Assembly (NCBI GenBank): GCA_032207245.1
Contig: CM063508.1
Location: forward strand, 90,429,462-90,493,461
DNA from: Pardosa pseudoannulata
Taxonomy: Eukaryota > Arthropoda > Arachnida > Araneae > Lycosidae
Length of the DNA stretch: 64,000 nucleotides
Direction of reading: 5' to 3'
A program made the position numbers and the translations under genes. Below are positions 12,371 to 24,339 of this stretch, piece by piece. The notes beneath the pieces were generated by a model, which was not told the DNA's origin, did no database searches, and saw only the letters and a program-made list of their open reading frames with translations. Positions within the stretch are counted from its first letter, which is position 1. Each line of letters opens with the position of its first letter.

Positions 12371-14820
12371 ATCCAGCTCGCCAACCAAAATTAGAAGGAT
12401 TCAAATACGTGATGGCTTGTTAAAATACATGATGAATCTTTACCCCATTACAAACCAAAAGAAAAAACGAATTAAATCAAATTAATTAGAACAAAAACAT
12501 ATTTATAAGGGGTCCCGCGAGTCTGACCCTTTCCCGAAATGTTTTCAATATATGCAATACAAGCTATTTTTTAGATTTATTAAAATATGTACACATTACT
12601 AGTTTCCACTGTAAAAGTTCAACTATCGTTTTCAACCATGAAAAGAGTAAAAAATTTCTTCGCAATGGAGAGATTGACAAATTTGAATTACTTGATGCAC
12701 AGAAGCATGACTATGAATTCAGATTGAAATTTGAATAATGTAGCTTTAAAAGACAGTAGAATTTACTGCAATAAAATGCTAGTTTATAAATTACTGATTA
12801 TACTATACTGTTTTCAAAGTTTGTTGCCAAACAAACTATATAATTTTTAAAAGAAAAATAGAGAGGCATATTATAGTTACATATTCAGTATTTTCTTTTT
12901 GTTTTCCTGGTTATTCATTAAAAACTGCATTGTTTAAATTAGTCTGGTAAATACTGCAGAGTAAATCAAATACGCTCCAATATTTACCAGGAAATTTAAA
13001 CTGATAAAAACGTAGAGCGTAAATCAAAAGAAACATTGTAGTTGCAAATATAATTTTTAAGAAACAATGAAATTACGTATAGCGTTGCTGATTCATTTTA
13101 TGGCATTTTTATGTATGCATGCAAAACTATAAGTATGTATAATACTTTTAAGTATGTATATATGTACTTTCTAGGTGTGCATGTTACGAATTTTATTTTT
13201 TATGAAACAGATTGAAAGTTCATTATCCTTTGGATTAAGGCTTTGAACCCTTCCAAATTCCTATCTACGTCACTGAATTAGAAATGTTTTTTTTTTATAA
13301 TTTCTGTTACATTTCTATTTATAAATACCAAAGATATTGCTCAATGAAAAAATGTTTATATCGGAGCTCACATTCTAAGAGAATGAAAATTTGAATTTTA
13401 AGGCAGATGCGCAGTTTTAATAAAGTATCGACGTACTTATCACTCCATATTTTTCATATATAGAATAAACTATAAAAAAACTTCATAAATAAAAAAATAA
13501 ATAATTAACTTTCCTTCGAACTAAATACGTCGACACAGTTTCATAAGATTGTACTAACGGTCGCATCGCCCACTGCACTCCAACACCTCCACCCTTGGGT
13601 TAGTGGAGAAATTAAGTGGCCTAAATTTTGGGGGAAAATGGTTCACATAAGCTCACAAAGCTTTAAACACACAAAAAAACCATACCTACGCATACATATA
13701 TCCAGTTCTAAACGACCCACAGACACTAATAATCTTTGTTATTCATAATATTTTCGATAGACAGAAGAAGAAAAGCATCCTACTTTAAAATCCTAAAAAA
13801 AACTTTAGCAAATTTTACTGCAGAGTTCCATTACATAAATTGAAAATTTTATATTTCCCTGTAAAATTTTACCATCACAATTATTCAGACAATTACTCTA
13901 ATTACAGTACTTTCTGCCTGTCTGAGATACGGTTCATATCAGACAGTAGATACAATAGAAATTTAAATATATTTATTTCCAATACCTGGTAAACAAGACA
14001 TATCAACATCCTACACACAATATACGAAACTCTCTTGAGTTTAAAAATCACTCAACTACGCAAGTCATAATTTAGATAAATTACATCGGACAAGGAAAAT
14101 GAAAAGAGCAGACAGTAATGGATAAACAGGAAGTAAAACTGGACAAAACAATGGAACACTCCATGCTATTATCCTTTCAAATACCTTAAAGAAAGACAAC
14201 AAGCTGAGAACGTACAAGATTCTGAAATTAGGCACTGCAAATTTCTCTAAAGGTAATCAGGATATAAATATTTTAAAACGAAAATATTTACTGAAAAGCA
14301 CTACAAAAATAGAAAATAAATATGGATTATTATCATTTAACGATTAAAATATTATTTATAACGGTCTGCATAAAATTTCAAAACATCGGGAGTGCTTTCG
14401 CCTAAACATCTGGTTTGGTAGCCTACAAGGGAAAACTTGGAATATTCAATGATTTGTTCCTTGAATTAATATGTAATTGTAGGTAGATATACCATTCTGC
14501 CGTATTCACCGTATGATAATTGACCTAATAAAATCGAATTTAATCGGATAAACCCGCTGGTGAATACGAGGCACATATGATAGTTGACTAAACGTTTGAA
14601 TGAAAGGAAAGTTCATTAGATTATCGATCCTCCCACAAAGTTTGTAATTCCCATTTGAGTTATTACTTTTGCTTGAAGGCGAATTCCAACTCTTGGTACA
14701 GATAGTCCCTTTTTTCTCTGATTTACTGTACATTTATACGAATTATCTTCCAAACCAAGCTAGGCTGGGATACCAGAGCTCTTTTTTTCTTACGTATTTT
14801 CTCTAAATTTTGGAACCGGG
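12371..14820. other. AT-rich stretch with one hairpin, otherwise unassigned
   Basis: Only the hairpin at 12932-13001 stands out. A GC-richer phrase at 13560-13615 (ACACCTCCACCCTTGGGTTAG) is unassigned. The short open frame at 14506-14733 minus has no recognisable motif. Confidence 0.4.
12932..13001. repeat. Imperfect hairpin with 21-22-nt arms
   Basis: The left arm (12932-12953, GTTTAAATTAGTCTGGTAAATA) pairs with the right arm (12981-13001) except for a small bulge in the middle. The loop is about 27 nt. It may be a minimal foldback element or a structured non-coding site. Confidence 0.55.
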
Positions 14821-14822
14821 AG

Positions 14823-14935
14823 ATGTCCAAATGGGTAGAGCCCTACCTTGCAGTATCGAAGTAGGTAGTTCGAATACCGCTACTGGCATAGATGTTCGTA
14901 GACTTTCGGAACAGGAAAGCCTATTGGAATAGCAA
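14823..14935 (+). mobile_element. Diverged tRNA-SINE fragment
   Basis: Contains CCAAATGGGTAGAGCCCTACC, AGTTCGAATACCGCTACTGGCAT and AGATGTTCGTAGACTTTCGGAA. These align in order with the A-box region, B-box region and the GGATGTTCGTAGCCGTTCGGAA body block of the SINE family. It is more diverged than other copies and lacks the (CCAAA)n tail. Confidence 0.5.
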
Positions 14936-15524
14936 AACACAATGCTTTCCGCACACCTTAGCCTAGCCGGCTCTAGACAACACCTTCTTGAGACTTCCTA
15001 GAATCTTTAGGAGGCGTTGCTCCAGTACATTTTCTTAAAAGTAACACTCACTGATACCATTCGATACACTAAACTGGGTTGATACTACACGGTAAAGTAT
15101 GAATAAAACCATAACCATATAAAATTATGTGATAGAAAAGTGAACTGAAAGTGAAAAAGTTAATTAAAAAAAATATTTTTTGGACTAGTAACAGGGAAAA
15201 TAAAATACCTTCAGTTATGCCACAGATGTTTAATTTCAGTTTTTAAATATTATTTTAAACCACTTTCCTATAATATATTAGCTTCGATTAACATAAATTT
15301 TTAATATTATAAAGCTAAAAACCTAAAGTGATATTTTAAAGGCAATATTAGAATATATCAAAAATATTTTATATCAATTTATTTAGTTATCGCAAACTTT
15401 GTATTGTATATTTAAAAGATACATGAACTTTTGTGATAACATTTTAGTTCTAAGTGGTATATACAAATGTTATTAAATGTTATGTGTACATACAGTTATA
15501 GAAGATGAATAAAATGGATCTCTT

Positions 15525-15985
15525 TCATACACCTTAAAGAGGATCTGTACATGCCATATTGGATTCCTCTCACTCAGTGTTAACCTATGAGGACAAACTA
15601 CTCCCTTTGACCAGCTCGCATTTTAAGAATACTTTACAAGAAATATGTCATGTGATAAAACAGCAAATTATCTACAATGCTATCTTTTCGCTTTTAAAAA
15701 ATACAGAGAAAATTATAATTTTAAATCATTTTTAAGAAATTTTTTTGGGAATGCAAATAAGAAAATTTAAGGGGAAAAGTTGAAGAAAATATAATAAAAT
15801 AAAAATAAATAGAGGGAGAAAAGATAAAGACAGAACTGTAGAAAATATACCGTTCTATCATATGATATGTTTTAAAGAATTCTTAAAATGTAACCTGGCT
15901 AGAGGGAATTAATTTTTTTCCATAGGTTATTTTGAGCGAAGGTAATACAATATGGCAGTACAGTAATATCTTTAGGGGATATAGT
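15525..15985. mobile_element. Foldback element with long imperfect inverted repeats
   Basis: The left arm (about 15525-15662) and the inverse of the right arm (about 15845-15985) share ordered blocks: CTGTAC-TGCCATATTG, TAACCTATG, CCAG-TTACATTTTAAGAAT-CTTTA, and ATATGATA. The arms are about 120-140 bp around an AT-rich middle of about 180 bp. No coding was found. It is probably a MITE of uncertain superfamily, since I could not fix a clear target duplication. Confidence 0.6.
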
Positions 15986-18900
15986 ACCTTTCGAGACTTA
16001 AAATCTTTATTCTGACAGCTTACCTCCCATTCATCATAAAATAAAAAGTTCTGCTCTTTTTAGAATGATTTTTTTTACAAGTTCTTTAATAATGCTCTAA
16101 CTTTAAAAAACTATTTAGATTGTCATTTCTAGTTTTATCTTTTTAAAACGCCATAAAAATGACATCAAATTTTAAAAAAATGAAACTTACTTAACCGTAA
16201 GATAACTTTTGAAATATGTATATTAGAAAATAAATTTTCGTATCAACATGAAGATAAAATATGTATATTAGAAAATAAATTTTCGTATCAACATGAAGAT
16301 AAAGACCTTTATCTTCAGTTAATCCAAAACTTAAGTATTTGACATTTTAATATAAAAATATAAAAACTGCTAAGAAACTAAAATTTTTAAAAAATTGCCT
16401 TCATCAAGCGATAAAATAAACATATCTCTCGCATATAGTTAAGGTTTACAGAATAAATTAGATAATTATTTAATACGATAGATTCGTTTCTAATTGAAAT
16501 ATTTCAAAACTTATTTTGCGGATAAGTCGATTTTTTTTAACTATTTCTATACAGTTTATGTCTTTTTAATGTATTGTTACAGATTAAAAAAATTCTTTCT
16601 ATAAAGTTAGACTCTTATTAATGATTTAGCAAACATTTTTTATTCTAAATGGGGCAAAACATTTTATTTTATACCGAATCACAAATTAGCTGTTATAATA
16701 ATGATTTTAAAACTCGGAAGGTACTATATGTTTGAATCATTTATTAATGTTTTGTATTTTGTTTTGTTGTTTATCCTCGAACTCACATTACATTTTTTAC
16801 ATTTTGTACTGTTATGTTTTATGCTCAGTGTGCTGTCTTGTTTTGTAGTATAATTTAGTTGCATTTTTGTGGCAACACTTTTTGTAGTTTAGTGGAACAA
16901 GGAGAACTTTTTGCAAGTGATGGCCGCATGTTGCTGCTGGCATTATGATTATTAAAATAAGTTTAAAGACAAATGTTATTGTCTACGTTTTGTGTTTGTA
17001 TTATTGGTCCGCGTCGACACTATATTCTATTAATAAATACATAATAATTCTAGCAAAGCTGATAAAGCATAAACAGTAGATTCTTCTCATCCTAAAGAGA
17101 TGATGCAAAACAAAGATACATTTCATTAAATGACGGCAGCAGAAGTACAACTATTCTTAGTCATGTGTAATCAAATAACTAATTATTGTGCTGAGCCCAC
17201 TAAAAATACCAGAAGTAACTGAATCTACCACTCATGTTTTATTCCTAAGAGCTGAAATCAAATATAAGAACATGACTTAAAGCTTAGTAAAAGACAAGTA
17301 GTTGATCTGAGGGTAGAGCCAGTTCATTCCAGCTGAAATTACAGCTAAAATATTCCAGTTCAGACAGCAGTGAAAAGTACTTAAGAGATGTGTGATCTGT
17401 TTGCACTGAAACAGATACACTTTTGAAGAAAATAGCTAGTACATTTGTTGTATCGAAGCTTTATCTCTTAAAGAATATCATTAAAACCACCAAAAATAAA
17501 TCTGTATTTTTATCTTTTGTTCTACCTAACAAGTACCTAAAAGATTGTTTAAAAACTTTTATGTTTACTTCGAATAAATCTTTTTTATTACTTTTTGAAC
17601 CGATTGCAATACGAATAAAAACTGCCATAAAACAATGCTAGAATTTTACAATTTTATTTATAGTTAAATTAATTTTTTCAACTTAAAAAATATATTTAAG
17701 CTTTAGAATAAATCTTCTAGGCTTCCAGTAGAGTAATCAAATATAAAAGTGTCACTTTAAATCGTTTGAAGCAGTACTCTTCATTATCATTTCAATTACT
17801 GACCGGTATGCCAGTTTAATTCTGTTAGCTCAATAGAGCGTGTAATAAAACTAAAATAAATCTATAAATAGACATTTATATCATAATAAAATAAATCTTA
17901 CCATTGAATCATAATTAGCTACACAGTCTGGTCTCTTTATATAAGATACACGTCGAATGGTTAGTAACGAAGTTAAAAGTCTGAAACCCTTTGAAAGATT
18001 TTTTTCTTAAGAAACTTTTAAATAGAAAAGTCTCACCGTCAAGCTAAAATCGAAAAAAGAGAACTTTCTCAGTAAAAGTAATATAATGATTTGAAGATAA
18101 GTAAGTAACACTACAAACTGTAAAGCATTAATATAAAACAACAGAAATACCGAGTAGAATTTTTTGGTTTAATGCATATAACTAATGTATATTTTCCATA
18201 TAAACTGCTGTATAAATCAAATAACAAAAATTAATGATAATCAATAAACTCTTATAACATAAAAACGGTTAATTAAGCATTATGACATTAAAGCAATGAC
18301 TCTTTTTAATATTGACAGTACTTATTTAAAAAAAAAATGAAAATATTTATACAATATAGGGCAATTACTGTACTCGAGGTTGTGCATACGTAAAACAAAC
18401 GTCAAAAATGGTTTCTCAATGCAATCTTTGAATTTGGAAAATTTGGTAAGAAATTTTTATTAATAAGCCGATGCGTAATATTGAAAGTTTATAATGAGCT
18501 CGATCAGCCACAAAATGGTAATATTTAAAAGAAATAAATATAGTAATAAAAAGACATGTACGAACCTCGATCATCAAAGAAATTTTACTTAACATTTAAA
18601 GTACTTTACCGCATTTTCCTGCTTTCAAACACGTACAAAGAAATCAAACACAAAAATTCATTAAACCACAGCAAGGTAATGTAGTCATGACGATTGAAAT
18701 AGATTTCGATTTTAGCTCATAAAGCATATGACGGATTAATCATAGTTAAGAATAAAAATAAACAAGGCTTATTCCACACCAACTAAACATAATTTCGTTG
18801 CTTTAGAATGCTACAATCCCTCATTTCTTTATGAGATGACAATTTGACCAAGACCTACTGCTTAAAGCTATTAAGAACGATTAAGAACTTCCATGACGTA

Positions 18901-19517
18901 AGAGACATTCGAAGTCATAGGTTCCAGTCCCAAAAGCCTACCCCCGTTGGATCATCATCCCGTTCTTTTATAATCGATTTCAAGTGCGATTTCAAGTAAC
19001 TTAAAATTAATACGTACAATTCAAAATAAGCTATTTTAATAAGGTAACAAGATTAAAAAACGATTCTGATTCATTTAAAAAGGTATATTTAAATTGAAAA
19101 CACCTTGCCTAATTTCAAATTACCTATTACAAAAATTGCTGTTAAATTTTACTGTTAAAAGATTATAATTTTCCACAATAATTTAATTTTTTTAAACTAC
19201 AGCGAAAAAAATGTAAAAGCTTTTCTTACTTATTTGGGAAACAAAAAATTGTTAAAGAAATATATATTTGTCATAAAGATATAAATAATTTTAACAAAAT
19301 TTACATCAAATATCTAATGTAGTTTTCCAAATCGTGCTAGTATAAAATAAAGGATTTCTTCCACTATCCCAACATTAATAATAACAATTGCATCGTCAAT
19401 CAAACTCAAATAAACTCATATTGGTCCTCAAAACGTAATAGGCCATAGCAAATCACAGGTGTGTGCAAAAGTGGTGGTGGATGATTTTTAACCCCCATAT
19501 GTATAACAATATACATA
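15986..19517. other. AT-rich stretch, largely unassigned
   Basis: Includes the 45-bp tandem duplication listed separately. A segment near 16900-17030 (CGCATGTTGCTGCTGGC..., GGTCCGCGTCGACAC) is GC-richer but unidentified. The open frame at 17423-17641 is Lys/Asn/Ile/Leu-rich, as expected of random AT-rich DNA. Confidence 0.35.
16212..16301. repeat. Perfect tandem duplication of 45 bp
   Basis: AAATATGTATATTAGAAAAT begins at 16212 and again at 16257. The two 45-bp copies appear identical, which indicates a recent slippage or repair event. Confidence 0.9.
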
Positions 19518-19789
19518 TATGAAATAATTGCTTTAATTTTGAGATGCGAGTTAATAAGATAGAAATACCCTTCCCCCACTGAAAATTTCTCTCTACGCTC
19601 CTGCTCTACATTAACTTATCTTGAAGATAAAACGTTTAGTGTCATTATACCATGAACTAAACTATGAAATAATTGCTTTAATTTTGAGATGCGAGTTAAT
19701 AAGATAGAAATACCCTTCCCCCACTGAAAATTTCTCTCTACGCTCCTGCTCTACATTAACTTATCTTGAAGATAAAACGTTTAGTGTCA
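19518..19789. repeat. Direct duplication, 127 bp x 2 with 18-bp spacer
   Basis: TATGAAATAATTGCTTTAAT starts at 19518 and 19663. Both copies run to TTTAGTGTCA (19644 and 19789) with no difference noticed. The period is 145 bp. The unit contains CCCTTCCCCCACTG and CTACGCTCCTGCTC. It is recent by its identity. Confidence 0.9.
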
Positions 19790-19979
19790 GTGACGAGCCA
19801 CGAGTTTTAACGTAAGGACATCTCTGTAGTACACCAATAATTTGATAAACACACGTGTTTGTGTACGCGTATAGTTATGAATGGTAGCTATGCTTTATTT
19901 AAGAACCAAAATTAAAGTTTTTTTTTCAATTTTATTTACAAATTTAAAAAAAATTGATTGATAGGATCTAATATTACAC

Positions 19980-20220
19980 GGATCAACGTTTGACTAACAG
20001 CTTAAATTGATGAAGGCTGCTTCAGAACTGTCAATTTGTATTAATCCTGATCATACAGCCTATGAAAATGAACTAAACGGACACTTTGAGCGAGCTGCAA
20101 TCGCACGAGGACCAGATAGCGATTATCCTTACAGTGATCTTTTCCGTACCGCCGAAGACTGGAATAAGATCTCACGAACGGCAGTTCTACTGCTTCCGAG
20201 GGAATGAGCCATATTACAAT
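19980..20220 (+). other. Coding-like segment of unknown identity
   Basis: A plus-strand open frame at 20007-20207 encodes 66 residues of mixed composition (Asp, Glu, Arg, Pro), unlike the Lys/Ile/Asn-rich random frames around it. A possible acceptor-like TTTGACTAACAG lies just upstream. I recognise no domain. It may be a stray exon, a pseudogene fragment or part of an old transposon. Confidence 0.25.
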
Positions 20221-20356
20221 AGCACTTTCCAACTAATAGAATTCAAACATTTTTCATTGTATAGTCACTAAAACTTATTACAAGGTCATTTCTATAACAG
20301 ACAATGCCTTATTTCTCTAAGCTTGAGAAACAAAGGGAATTCCCACATAAACAAAT

Positions 20357-20533
20357 TTGGTTTGGAGCGCTACGGTCTACTCTTTTCCAACACGTGAGCT
20401 AATGACACCAGAACTTACTGCTTAAAGTCAATTCCGAACGGCTATGAACATTCATATCACAGTGTGATTCGAACCCACAAACCCCGGTATCGAAGATCAG
20501 CGCCTTATTTATTTGGCCATCGTTCTAGAGAGA
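20357..20533 (-). mobile_element. tRNA-derived SINE, copy 2
   Basis: Shows TTTGGTTTGGAGCGCTACGG, the body block GATTCGAACCCACAAACCCC (inverse B box) and GGCCATCGTTC (head). AAACAAAT flanks both sides (20349-20356, 20534-20541), a likely target duplication. Diverged relative to copies 3 and 7. Confidence 0.8.
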
Positions 20534-20541
20534 AAACAAAT

Positions 20542-21670
20542 CTTGGAATAGAAACCTGTATATATTTTAACTCGTCGAAAGCGCTTGAACTTAGCGGGGA
20601 CGGTGTCTATGCAGGCGGCATGATATAGTTGACAGATGGAGTATAGTGTATTTCCATCAGAATGGAAACAGCGAATCGTGGTTGAAGGCGCTGCGGTGAG
20701 ATACGGAGGACAATTAAAAAAAATAATTATATAAAATAAAAAGATAAATTAGTTAAAAATATAAAATTTGTTAAATTTTAAACTTTTTACTATAGCGCTT
20801 CTCTAACAATAGCTATATATAGAGGGGCGGGGAATTACAAACCGTTATTGGAAGCTATTACTAATAACGCTTCGCTTCTAATGAGTGCCGAAATTTTATG
20901 AAGAGGTCATAGCTTTGTCAAAATTAAAATAATTTAAATAGGAGTACAGTGACAGTGATAATGTATTTGGAGAGGTAATGGTGATACAATATTCGTTCTG
21001 TGCAGTCAGGTGGTGAACAAAGTAAATGTTGATTACAAAATATTTTTTAATTAAGTATCATTCTAAACATAAGCTATATTTATTTAAATGTTAAATACTT
21101 TCTTTTAGTATTTTAAATAGTTTACTCATAGACACACATTTTATCGATTTTCTATATCCATTGTTTTGCTTTTCTGCCCCTTTGAAAAACAATGGATCGA
21201 GTTTCGAGCATATACTGTATTTTAAAGTAGTAACTCTATTTGGCAACACATTCAATTCCAATTAATGCAAGTTCCTCCAAACACTATCTCATCTTTGTTT
21301 AAAAAAGAAAATCAAAAGAAAGTAAATCCGCCGCATCAGTATTAAAGCCACGAGAGGGTCCACCAGGAAAACAAAAATAAGAGGATCGGAGCGGAACGGA
21401 GCAATATGGCTTTCCCCCGTCACTCGGTAATGATCTCGAAAACGAGTGCCACGTGACAGGGAGGGCCCGGAGAAAATTAAGCGCTCATGTGCGCGGCTTC
21501 TTGCGGCGTCACATCTGCTGTGCACTGCAGCTAGCTGAGGGGGACCCGACATTTACAAAAAAAAAACTAAAATATTCAGCGTGAAAGAAAAAAAATCGAC
21601 CATGATATTGAATTCTAAATTTGATAACATGCGCTGTATATAAACGACTAGATTTAAGGTGACAATGCAC
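20542..21670. other. Unassigned stretch with GC-richer islands
   Basis: Islands occur at about 20577-20705 and 21330-21555; the second contains CCACGTGACAGGGAGGGCCC and GGCGTCACATCTGC. These contrast with the AT-rich surroundings and might be promoter, exon or old-transposon material. No convincing open frame or splice structure was found. Confidence 0.25.
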
Positions 21671-21801
21671 TAATAAAACTATTAAAAGTCCTTTATTGTT
21701 CAACAATCTTCTTGAAAATTTAATATAGTGTTGACAATATATTAGTGGAAATGTGTTTAAAATTTGAAATTAAAAGATTAATTATTTTAATAATTATCAA
21801 C
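21671..21801. repeat. Direct repeat A, left copy (131 bp)
   Basis: Matches 23058-23188 over 131 bp with a handful of differences, including the block GTGGAAATGTGTTTAAAATT. The pair brackets a 1.26-kb interval containing the solo LTR. Confidence 0.85.
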
Positions 21802-22076
21802 TAAATATAATAATTATCATTATGAATTTTCACAGTAAAGACAAACATGCATATTCTTAACATATTTAAAATTGTCTCATGTAGTATAAAAAGTCGTGGA
21901 ATTAAGCATGATTAATTACGTACATATTTATAATTGGAATTCTCTGTTAATAATAAACTATCATATTTGCCAATAATCTGCCGAATACGACTTTAATATT
22001 TTTATAGATTTGTTTATCTATAGTAGTTGATTAAAATCGTTATTAAGAAATTTTTTCAGCCCAGACCGAAGGCTGG

Positions 22077-23041
22077 TGTAAGGGCGTGATTTAGCGGTGT
22101 GTCGACATCAAAGAACTTTGCTTTAAGAGGTGGACTTCGCTTGTGTGGATACAAAAGGATTGTTTTCCCCGGCACCACGATGTCTACACTGTTGTGCCCT
22201 ATAGTAGAGGAACAATATACCAGACAACACGGCACCTTCACTGACAGCCAAAAATATGATCACTGGAACGACAAAGGATTCTCCGCGACTTAGATGTAGC
22301 CGCTAAGAATTCCAGGGACCCCTGGGTTTGCGGCCGATGGTTGTTTAACCCGGACCAATCCAGTTGTTCGAAGGTGAGGTCATCGCTAAGTGATCCAATA
22401 ATGAAATTGTGGGTGAGGCCCCTCTCTTAGAGGCCCCTCCCCTAGAAAGAGACGAGAGAAGATTTGTTTTTTAGAGAAGAGTTAGCTAGCAACCAGCTAA
22501 TTCAGAGGTCGCCTTGACTAGTCTCTCTACCGGAGAGTTTTTTGCTATAATCCCACCTTGGGATCTTTTCTTTAAGGAGTAGCCCGCATCGGCTAACTCG
22601 GAGGTCGCCTCGACCAGTCTCTCCATCGGAGAGTTTTTATTTAGCGAAATCCCGTCTTGGGATATATCTCTTGCTGAGATTGAAATGATACCCTGTGCAT
22701 TGGGTTTCCTTTTCTAATATAATCCTCTTCAGGATTGTTTGCATTTTTCCTTCGGAACTCTAACTGTGCTTTTATATTCTACCAGTACTTCAGAGAACTT
22801 TCGCGAGAGCTATGAATTGTTTCTTCCGTTTAATCACCCGTATTTCGGCAGAGATTGAATTTAGTAAGTACCCGTCTCTACTCAGGTCTACGTGTACTAA
22901 TCACTTACCTGTGATCGGAAATTTTTTTTTGTGTGTGTAGTTGTGAAATGATGTATACAGCAGAAGTGTAAATAAATTCATTAATCAAGATACACCTGAT
23001 TCTTCCTTGTGTCACCTAAAACAGGGACCGGATACGTTACA
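22077..23041 (+). mobile_element. Solo LTR of an LTR retrotransposon (965 bp)
   Basis: The segment starts TGTAAGGG and ends GTTACA, so it has TG...CA termini with a TGTAA/TTACA inverted end, and is flanked by CTGG on both sides (22073-22076, 23042-23045), a 4-bp target duplication. It is GC-richer than its surroundings, has an AATAAA-like signal about 75 bp before its end (GTGTAAATAAATTC), and carries an internal imperfect duplication (about 22494-22675, period near 96 bp, AGGTCGCCT-GACCAGTCTCTC). No internal retroelement coding or second LTR is present, so recombination has probably left one LTR. Gypsy-type is likely from the 4-bp duplication but unproven. Confidence 0.65.
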
Positions 23042-23057
23042 CTGGGTGCGAACCAGT

Positions 23058-23188
23058 TAGTAAAACTATTAAAAGTCTTTTATTGTTCAACAATCTTCTT
23101 GAAAATTTAATATAGTGTTAACAATATATTAGTGGAAATGTGTTTAAAATTTGAAATTAAAAGAATAATTATTTTAATAATTATCAAC
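23058..23188. repeat. Direct repeat A, right copy (131 bp)
   Basis: Begins 16 bp beyond the LTR end and repeats 21671-21801. The two copies diverge abruptly at both borders. Confidence 0.85.
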
Positions 23189-23279
23189 CAGAAAATCCTC
23201 CGTCATGGTAGGACGGGTGCAAATTGGTTCTTCCTTCCAGAGATTTCCAGCTGAAGAATTTTAGATATGTTTCTCACAT

Positions 23280-24335
23280 TTATCGATTTGTTACCAACCC
23301 CACGTTAAATCCGTCTAATCCCTAATAATAACAGGAGTGGAAATTTTTAAGCTCTAAATCATTTACAAAGTATTTAATCAATCAAAGCATAAAATGCCTC
23401 TTTATTATTGGACAAAGTGAAGAAGTTTAAAATATAGCTTACATTTACCGCTAAATTACCAAGTGAAAACCCGTCTAACTCCAAATATTAACAAATGTCG
23501 AAATTTTCAAGTTCTGGACCGTTCTCAAAACCTTTAAACTTCTGATGCACCCGTATGGATAAGTATGAATTTAACCTTTGAAGTATAAAAGTTAAATTTT
23601 GACAGTTTCAGTGAGTGTAAATCCCGATAGGTTTTTGGAGAATTATTAAGTAGGCGACATTATTCAGCAAACAGTAAAGTAGATGTAAATTTACCCATTC
23701 ATCGCCAGTTGCATATACACGCAGTTAAAGTTAGAACGAACGCTTATGAATAGTAAACAAAACTGGCACATGCGAGAATACTGTTACATACTCGCAATTC
23801 CCAAAATCATGTTGCAAAAATAAGTATTATCTCGCTAAAAATCAACTTACAAAAACATCTATTAAAATTCCTTTAAAAATTTTTTAGTTTTAAGGAAATA
23901 TTACTTTTAAGATTATTAATAAACTACATTTACTGTCAAAGCTGACTCGTTTAAATAAATATATATGCAAGAGATACGTTTAACATTGATAAGTTTTTAT
24001 TACTATACCACGTAAAGGTTTGGTTTGGTTTGGTTTAGGAGTTTTAAGGTCTACTTTTTGCAACACGAGGGCTAATGAGACCAGGACCTACAGCTTAAAG
24101 CCGATTCCGAACGGCTACGAACATCCATGCCACAGTGGGATTCGAACCCACGAACTCAAGTACCGAAGGCCAGCACCCTAACCAATCGGCCATCGTTCGG
24201 CCTATACCACGTAAAGGAGTTTGTATTTACGGATTTATTACCAATACCAGGATAAACCCCGTCTAATCTCCAATATCAACAAAAGTCGAAATTTTCAGAC
24301 TCCAAATCATTTACCAAGCAGTATATAAATAAAAA
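23280..24335. repeat. Three diverged repeat units, the last split by a SINE
   Basis: A block reading TTACCAA...CCGTCTAAT...AACAAA-GTCGAAATTTTCAA...AAATCATTTAC recurs at about 23287-23375, 23455-23530 and 24237-24320. The units are clearly diverged. The family is unidentified. Confidence 0.55.
24019..24201 (-). mobile_element. tRNA-derived SINE, copy 3, with 16-bp TSD
   Basis: Nearly complete copy. CTATACCACGTAAAGG is duplicated exactly at 24003-24018 and 24202-24217. On the minus strand the head reads GCCGAACGATGGCCGATTGG with a good RNA polymerase III A box (TGGCCGATTGG) and a perfect B box GGTTCGAATCC, then a tRNA-unrelated body and a (CCAAA)n tail. A 16-bp duplication with a simple-repeat 3' tail is the signature of LINE-mediated target-primed insertion. 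This is the best preserved insertion in the window. Confidence 0.92.
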
Positions 24336-24339
24336 CATG

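Noticed and set aside
16900..17040. Possible LTR end and primer-binding site (GGTCCGCGTCGACAC)
   Set aside because: No matching start, no TSD and no second copy were found in the window.
18895..19000. Further SINE copy (CATTCGAAGTCATAGGTTCCAGTCCC)
   Set aside because: Only a weak B-box-like phrase is present; body and tail blocks could not be matched in order.
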